Part shown: piece after piece, positions 59,578 through 64,000 of the stretch | How the letters are laid out: the number at the start of each line of letters is the position of its first letter | Position numbering within the stretch: the stretch's first letter is position 1 | NCBI GenBank assembly: GCA_023422635.1 | Contig: JAFAGO010000035.1 | Span: 110,644 to 174,643 of the forward strand | Direction: 5' to 3' | DNA length: 64,000 bases | DNA from: Bacteroidota bacterium | Lineage (GTDB): Bacteria > Bacteroidota > Bacteroidia > Flavobacteriales > Weeksellaceae | Program-made: the position numbers and the translations under genes | Notes under the pieces: generated by a model | Databases searched by the model: none | Seen by the model: only the letters and a program-made list of their open reading frames with translations | What the model was told of the DNA's origin: nothing

Positions 59578-61092
59578 ATGAGAAAACTTCTTCTTTTCGC
59601 TTCTCTTACATTAGGCATGTTGCTAAACGCACAACAAAATCAACTTTTACAGGCCGATTTTTGGAAAGCAAAACCAAACGTTGCCGACGTAAAAGAAGCA
59701 ATATCTAAAGGGAACAGCGCATCTGCGTTTAACAATAGCACTTTCGATCCAGTTGCTTTAGCAATCAATAATAAAGCACCTTTGGAAACCATCCAATTTT
59801 TGGTGGAGCAACCTGGAAATTCAGTGGACAAACTTACGCACGATGGAAGAATTTATCTGCATTGGGCAGCCATGAGTGGAAATCCTGAAATTGTAAAATA
59901 TCTTATTTCTAAAGGTTCAGATGTAAATAAACTCGATGCTAAAGGAATGACTCCGCTTACCTTTGCGGCAGGTTTCGGGATGAACAATAAAGACATCTAC
60001 GAAATGTTTTTCAACTCCGGTGTAGATGCAAAACAAAAATACGGCAACGGACAAACGATTTTGCTTAGTGCAATTGCTGCGGATAAAGATTTAAGTCTTA
60101 CCCAATATTTCATTACAAAAGGAATGTCCCTTAATGATGTAGATAAACATGGAAGTACGGCATTTGATTATGCGGCAAGTATGGGAAACATTGATCTACT
60201 GAAAAAACTTCAAGCGAAAGGAATAAAAGCAACCGGTCAATCTGTGGTAAATGCAGCGCAAGGAACAAGACGCGTTAGCAACGGAATTGATGTTTTCAAA
60301 TACCTCATCGATGATGTTAAGGTAAATCCTAAATCTACAAACAACGATGGAGCTTCGCTGATTTCCATAATTGCGAGAAAACCAAATCAATCTGAAATCA
60401 TTTCTTACCTTATTAATAAAGGAGTTGATGTAAATGCTACCGATGAAAACGGAAACACGGCACTGATGATTGCAGCGGGAGGTAGAGATTTGGAAAATGT
60501 AAAAACCATTGTAGCCCAAACCAAAAACATCAATTTACAAAATGCCGACGGAGAGTCTGCACTTACACAAGCATTTAAAAGTGGAACTTCTGAAATCGCA
60601 GAATTTCTTATCGATCAAAAAGCCGACGTTAATGTTAAGGATATTAAAGAGAATAATCTCGCCTACTATATTGTTACCGATTACAAACCAGGACCTCCTT
60701 CCGGTTCACCACGACCTGGAGCGCAAACAAACACACCAAAAAAAGACGAGTTCACCGCTAAACTTGATCTTTTGCAGTCCAAAGGAGTTTCCCTAAAAAC
60801 GCCACAAGCCGACGGAAATACTTTGCTTATTTTAGCAGCTTCAAAAAATGATCTTGGATTGCTAAAAAAATTAGAAGCTTATAAAATTGATGTTAACGCG
60901 AAAAACAAAGAAAATATGACGGCTTTACACCAAGCTGCCTTACTCGCAAAAGACGATCAAATTTTAAAATATCTAATCGCACTTGGAGCAGATAAAAATG
61001 CAAAAACAGATTTCGATGAAACCGCTTACGATTTAGCAGCGGAAAACGATTTTCTAAAAAATAACAAAATTTCAATTGACTTTTTAAAATAA
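59578..61092 (+). CDS. Exported ankyrin-repeat protein
   Basis: A 504-residue protein with a signal peptide (MRKLLLFASLTLGMLLNAQ) and about twelve ankyrin repeats (residues 55-500), such as DGRIYLHWAAMSGNPEIVKYLISKGSDVNKLD and NGNTALMIAAGGRDLENVKTI. Between repeats is a short Pro/Gly linker (PGPPSGSPRPGAQ). It is the first gene of a tight three-gene unit (five bases to the next), so it probably serves the same pathway as the periplasmic DUF2271 protein and the reductase, perhaps as a scaffold. Confidence 0.82.
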   Translation: MRKLLLFASLTLGMLLNAQQNQLLQADFWKAKPNVADVKEAISKGNSASAFNNSTFDPVALAINNKAPLETIQFLVEQPGNSVDKLTHDGRIYLHWAAMSGNPEIVKYLISKGSDVNKLDAKGMTPLTFAAGFGMNNKDIYEMFFNSGVDAKQKYGNGQTILLSAIAADKDLSLTQYFITKGMSLNDVDKHGSTAFDYAASMGNIDLLKKLQAKGIKATGQSVVNAAQGTRRVSNGIDVFKYLIDDVKVNPKSTNNDGASLISIIARKPNQSEIISYLINKGVDVNATDENGNTALMIAAGGRDLENVKTIVAQTKNINLQNADGESALTQAFKSGTSEIAEFLIDQKADVNVKDIKENNLAYYIVTDYKPGPPSGSPRPGAQTNTPKKDEFTAKLDLLQSKGVSLKTPQADGNTLLILAASKNDLGLLKKLEAYKIDVNAKNKENMTALHQAALLAKDDQILKYLIALGADKNAKTDFDETAYDLAAENDFLKNNKISIDFLK

Positions 61093-61097
61093 TAAAA

Positions 61098-61580
61098 ATG
61101 ACTTCATTCTTCAGAATACAATTGGCTGGACTATTCATTTTATTAGCGTTTAGCTTTGCATCAGCACAAACTTCTAAATACAAATGCATGCTTCAAATGA
61201 ACGCTTATAATGGTGAAGAAGCATACATCGTGGTATCATTAATCAACCCAAAAGGCGCTTACGAAAAAACGCTTTACGTAATGGGACCTGATAAAAAGTG
61301 GTACGACACTTTGAAAAACTGGCATAAATTTCAATCTAAAAAACCAGTAAAACTCAACGCAATTACCGGCGCATCCGTTGCAGGAGGTGATCGTAGTATT
61401 ACTACATTTACTATCGATAACAAATACCTTAATAAAGGGTATAAAATTAGGTTTGAAACTGCTGTCGAAGACCAAAACTACTATGTACAAGATTTAGAAA
61501 TTCCTTTATCCAACGCAGGACTTGCTGAAAAAGCAAACGGAAAAGGATATATTAAATACGTTAAATTGATTAAATCTTAG
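61098..61580 (+). CDS. DUF2271 domain exported protein
   Basis: A 160-residue protein with a signal peptide (about 1-23, ending ASAQ). The rest fits DUF2271: CMLQMNAYNGEEAYIVVSLINPKGAYEKTLYVMGPDKKWYDTLKNW (in part) and AITGASVAGGDRSITTFTI. The family is found next to PepSY and flavin-linked reductases, and it may be a periplasmic partner in electron transfer or metal binding. It lies between the ankyrin gene and the PepSY reductase, with five and ten bases between genes. Confidence 0.8.
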   Translation: MTSFFRIQLAGLFILLAFSFASAQTSKYKCMLQMNAYNGEEAYIVVSLINPKGAYEKTLYVMGPDKKWYDTLKNWHKFQSKKPVKLNAITGASVAGGDRSITTFTIDNKYLNKGYKIRFETAVEDQNYYVQDLEIPLSNAGLAEKANGKGYIKYVKLIKS

Positions 61581-61590
61581 TTCAAAAAAA

Positions 61591-63783
61591 ATGACTTTAT
61601 CTTTCTGGCGGCTTTCGCATCTCGCGTTAGCCTTCGTTTCTTGTATATTCCTCATCTTGGCATCAGTTACAGGAATTGTTTTGGCTTACGATGCTGCGCA
61701 AGAAAATTTGCAGCCGTTTCAGGCAGATAAAATTCAACAAATTACGCTTTCAGAATCTATTCCGGAACTCAAAAAAAAGTATCCTGAGATTATTGAAATT
61801 TCGGTAGATCACAACCATTTTGTTTTGTTGGAAGGAATGGATGAGGAAGGTAATGATGTAAAAGCTTACATTGATCCGCTTTCAGGGAAAATTTTAGGGA
61901 AACCCACAGAAAAATCAGAGTTTGTTAATTGGAATTTAGCTTTGCACCGTTCCTTATTTTTAAAGGAAACGGGAAGATTTGTGGTGGGAATTGTTTCCTT
62001 TTTACTTTTGTTAATCAGTATTTCTGGATTCGTTCTTATTATTAAAAGACAAAAAAGCGTACGCCATTTCTTTTCGAAAATAAACAAAGACTTTTTTTCG
62101 CAATATTTCCATGTGGTTTCCGGACGATTGCTTTTGCTTCCGATTATTATTATTTCCTTAACAGGTACGTATCTTTTTTTACTTCGTTTTGAACTTATTC
62201 CTCGCAAAGAGAACACAAAAATTCAAATCAAAAAAGCAGATTCTGAAGAAAAAAAATTAGCGGATTTTGATATTTTTAAAACGACCAAGCTTAAAGACGT
62301 ACAGAAAATGGAATTCCCTTTTGTAGAAGATGAACCAGAGGAATTCTTTGTTTTAAAACTAAAAGACCGTGAAATTGAAGTCAACCAAATTACGGGGCAA
62401 ATTGAAAAAGAAGAGAAATATCCACTTTCAACCATTTATGAGAACCTTAGTTTGGATTTACACACTGGAAGATCTAATTGGATTTGGGCGATTGTTTTAG
62501 GGATTGCTTCATTAAATATTCTATTTTTTATTTGGTCTGGATTTGTGATTACTTTTAGAAGAAGTAAAGCCAAGATTAAAAACAAATTTAAACCGCAAGA
62601 TGCTGAAATTATTCTTCTTGTCGGCTCGGAGAATGGTTCTACTCTACATTTTGCAGCTCATGTTCACCAACAGTTGCTCTCGACCGGACGAAAATCTTTT
62701 CTAACGGAACTCAATCAGTATAAAGAATTTCCGAGTGCAAAAAATATTGTGATTTTCACCTCAACGTATGGTTTAGGAGATCCGCCAAGCAACGCGAACG
62801 ATTTCATTACTTTATTGAAAAAACATCCGCAAAAACAAGAAGTTGCTTTTTCAATCGTTGGTTTCGGTTCAAAATCGTACGAAGATTATTGTGCTTTTGC
62901 AGAACAATTGCAAGTAGAACTCGAACAACAACCTTGGGCTAAAAAGTTATTACCACTGCACACCGTAAACGATCGATCGACGACTGAGTTTGCAGAATGG
63001 GCAAATGCTTGGAGCAGCGAAAGTTTAATTCCGATTGCTTCAGCGCCCGCTTTATATGCACCAAAAGCACCAAGTTTATCCACTTTTAAAGTAGTGGGAA
63101 AAAGTGAAGTTGTAGAAGAAGTCACGACTTTTAAAATCAATTTCAAAGCGGATAAAAAACAGAAGTTCCGTTCTGGAGATTTACTTGCCGTTTATCCGGA
63201 TAATGATCATAAAGAACGCTTTTATTCGGTTGGAAAAGTTGATGGAACAGTTCAACTTATCGTAAAAGTTTTTGAAGGTGGTTTAGGTTCCAAGTATTTG
63301 TATCAACTGCAAGAAGGCGATGAAATAAAAGCCAGACTTCTTAAAAATTCAGAATTTCACTTCCCTGAAAAAGCAAAGCAAGTCGCACTTATTGCCAACG
63401 GAACCGGGATAGCACCTTTCCTCGGAATGATTAATGAAAATGCACAAAAAACAGACATTCAATTGTACTGTGGTTTCCGAAAATCCAGCGAGTTGAGCAG
63501 TCGTTATGCTGCATTTCTTCAAACGCAAAAAGACAAAGGCAACTTGTCTCAATTCTACTTTGCGTACTCGCGAGAAGCAAATTCACAATATGTAATGGAT
63601 TTAATTCAAAAAGATGCCGAATATTTCGGAAACTTACTGTTAAACGGCGGCTACATTATGATTTGTGGTACGTTAAAAATGCAACAAGATGTGGAAATCC
63701 TCTTAGAAAACATTTGTAAAGAAAGAGGAACAACGCTTCAATTCCATAAAAATAATAGTCAAATTTCGACGGACTGTTACTAA
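61591..63783 (+). CDS. PepSY-flavodoxin-FNR fusion reductase (membrane-bound, putative ferric reductase)
   Basis: A 730-residue inner-membrane fusion. The N-terminal part (about 1-330) is a PepSY-associated region with four membrane helices (about 10-33, 128-150, 180-200, 298-320) and conserved histidines (LALHRSLFL, FHVVSGRLLLLP) that could bind heme. A flavodoxin-like FMN domain follows (about 343-480: ILLVGSENGSTLHFAAHVHQ). The end is a FAD/NADPH domain (about 510-730: RFYSVGKV, IANGTGIAPFLGMI, CGTLKMQQDVE). It resembles sulfite-reductase/P450-reductase flavoproteins. Electrons should pass from NADPH through FAD and FMN to the membrane part; ferric iron as acceptor is inferred from the family and the shared operator. 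Confidence 0.85.
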   Translation: MTLSFWRLSHLALAFVSCIFLILASVTGIVLAYDAAQENLQPFQADKIQQITLSESIPELKKKYPEIIEISVDHNHFVLLEGMDEEGNDVKAYIDPLSGKILGKPTEKSEFVNWNLALHRSLFLKETGRFVVGIVSFLLLLISISGFVLIIKRQKSVRHFFSKINKDFFSQYFHVVSGRLLLLPIIIISLTGTYLFLLRFELIPRKENTKIQIKKADSEEKKLADFDIFKTTKLKDVQKMEFPFVEDEPEEFFVLKLKDREIEVNQITGQIEKEEKYPLSTIYENLSLDLHTGRSNWIWAIVLGIASLNILFFIWSGFVITFRRSKAKIKNKFKPQDAEIILLVGSENGSTLHFAAHVHQQLLSTGRKSFLTELNQYKEFPSAKNIVIFTSTYGLGDPPSNANDFITLLKKHPQKQEVAFSIVGFGSKSYEDYCAFAEQLQVELEQQPWAKKLLPLHTVNDRSTTEFAEWANAWSSESLIPIASAPALYAPKAPSLSTFKVVGKSEVVEEVTTFKINFKADKKQKFRSGDLLAVYPDNDHKERFYSVGKVDGTVQLIVKVFEGGLGSKYLYQLQEGDEIKARLLKNSEFHFPEKAKQVALIANGTGIAPFLGMINENAQKTDIQLYCGFRKSSELSSRYAAFLQTQKDKGNLSQFYFAYSREANSQYVMDLIQKDAEYFGNLLLNGGYIMICGTLKMQQDVEILLENICKERGTTLQFHKNNSQISTDCY

Positions 63784-63830
63784 TTTCGAAGTAAGAATTC
63801 CGTGGTCAAAAATCGGTCATCAACTATGTA

Positions 63831-63993
63831 CTATCCTTCGAGAACCTCAGGATGACAAAAAGTACGTTTTTGGATTTATATGTTTGAGTTTCTATTGCTT
63901 TCATTATTCGAGAGTCTCAGAATGACAATACTGAGTTTTTATTGAAGAACTACCTTTCATTCGCTTTCATCCTTCGAGAGCCTCAGGATGACA
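63831..63993. repeat. Three copies of a 27-bp palindromic intergenic repeat
   Basis: Copies at 63831-63857, 63901-63927 and 63967-63993, 70 and 66 bases apart. Copy 3 folds as CATCCT-tc-GAG-agc-CTC-AGGATG, then ACA. In copy 2 one C-G pair of the stem has become T-A, a compensatory change. The array may continue past the window edge. Confidence 0.8.
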
Positions 63994-64000
63994 CAATTGT

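Noticed and set aside
63831..63993. CRISPR array
   Set aside because: Repeat length (27) and spacing (about 40) superficially fit, but the copies differ from one another at stem positions, each copy is a complete palindrome, there are no cas genes nearby, and the pattern is that of a dispersed intergenic repeat.

Overview
The window reads as chromosomal DNA of a member of the Flavobacteriia (phylum Bacteroidota), most likely a Chryseobacterium/Kaistella-like Weeksellaceae. The evidence is low G+C, promoters of the Bacteroidetes type (TTTG about 19 bases upstream of TAnnTTTG), almost no Shine-Dalgarno sequences, type IX secretion (T9SS) C-terminal sorting domains, SusC/HmuR-class TonB receptors, an OmpA with thrombospondin type-3 repeats, a PUR/DUF3276 protein and the long Bacteroidota form of NusB. 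I see no tRNA, rRNA, prophage, insertion sequence or CRISPR array.

Layout. 1-17460 is mostly housekeeping: the start of a TonB-linked outer-membrane protein (cut by the window edge), D-lactate dehydrogenase, nadD, recJ, an ABC-F ATPase, smpB, an OmpA porin, a YebC-type regulator, cutC, the yajC/DUF1573/nusB cluster, an MsbA-like exporter, a PUR-domain protein, lpxB and two conserved Bacteroidota proteins. 17467-21724 holds an AraC regulator facing an aldehyde dehydrogenase, then a glycosyltransferase and a VOC protein. 21772-32040 is a heme-acquisition island: chaN, hmuS, hmuV, hmuU, hmuT, hmuY and hmuR on the minus strand, and facing them two secreted T9SS-sorted proteins, the second built on an HmuY-like body. 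32200-43106 returns to metabolism and transport: aspS, an SDR, a YidE-type transporter, an amidinotransferase-family enzyme, gltA, eno, a SulP transporter and a small lipoprotein.

43188-57119 (minus strand) is one 28-gene S10-spc-alpha ribosomal cluster, rplC to rplQ, including secY, infA, rpmJ and rpoA; rpsJ is not at its head. Its four widest internal gaps carry heptamer-repeat or palindromic elements. Upstream of rplC are a consensus promoter and a three-tier hairpin that would form the first 60 nt of the mRNA. Further upstream lies an apparent independent minus-strand transcription unit of about 180 nt with its own promoter and terminator but no credible ORF, a candidate small RNA.

57753-63783 (plus strand) holds a membrane-spanning TPR-HTH regulator and a tight operon of an exported ankyrin protein, a DUF2271 protein and a PepSY-flavodoxin-FNR reductase. 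The window ends in three copies of a 27-bp palindromic repeat.

Two themes join distant genes. A 22-bp AT-rich motif, identical at 18 of 22 positions, lies in the hmuR/T9SS divergent promoter, in the promoter of the HmuY-like secreted protein and in the leader of the PepSY-reductase operon, which suggests one iron- or heme-responsive regulator for all three. Promoter boxes also decide several start codons, and for ldhA, recJ and the SDR gene they lie so close to the ATG that near-leaderless mRNAs are likely.
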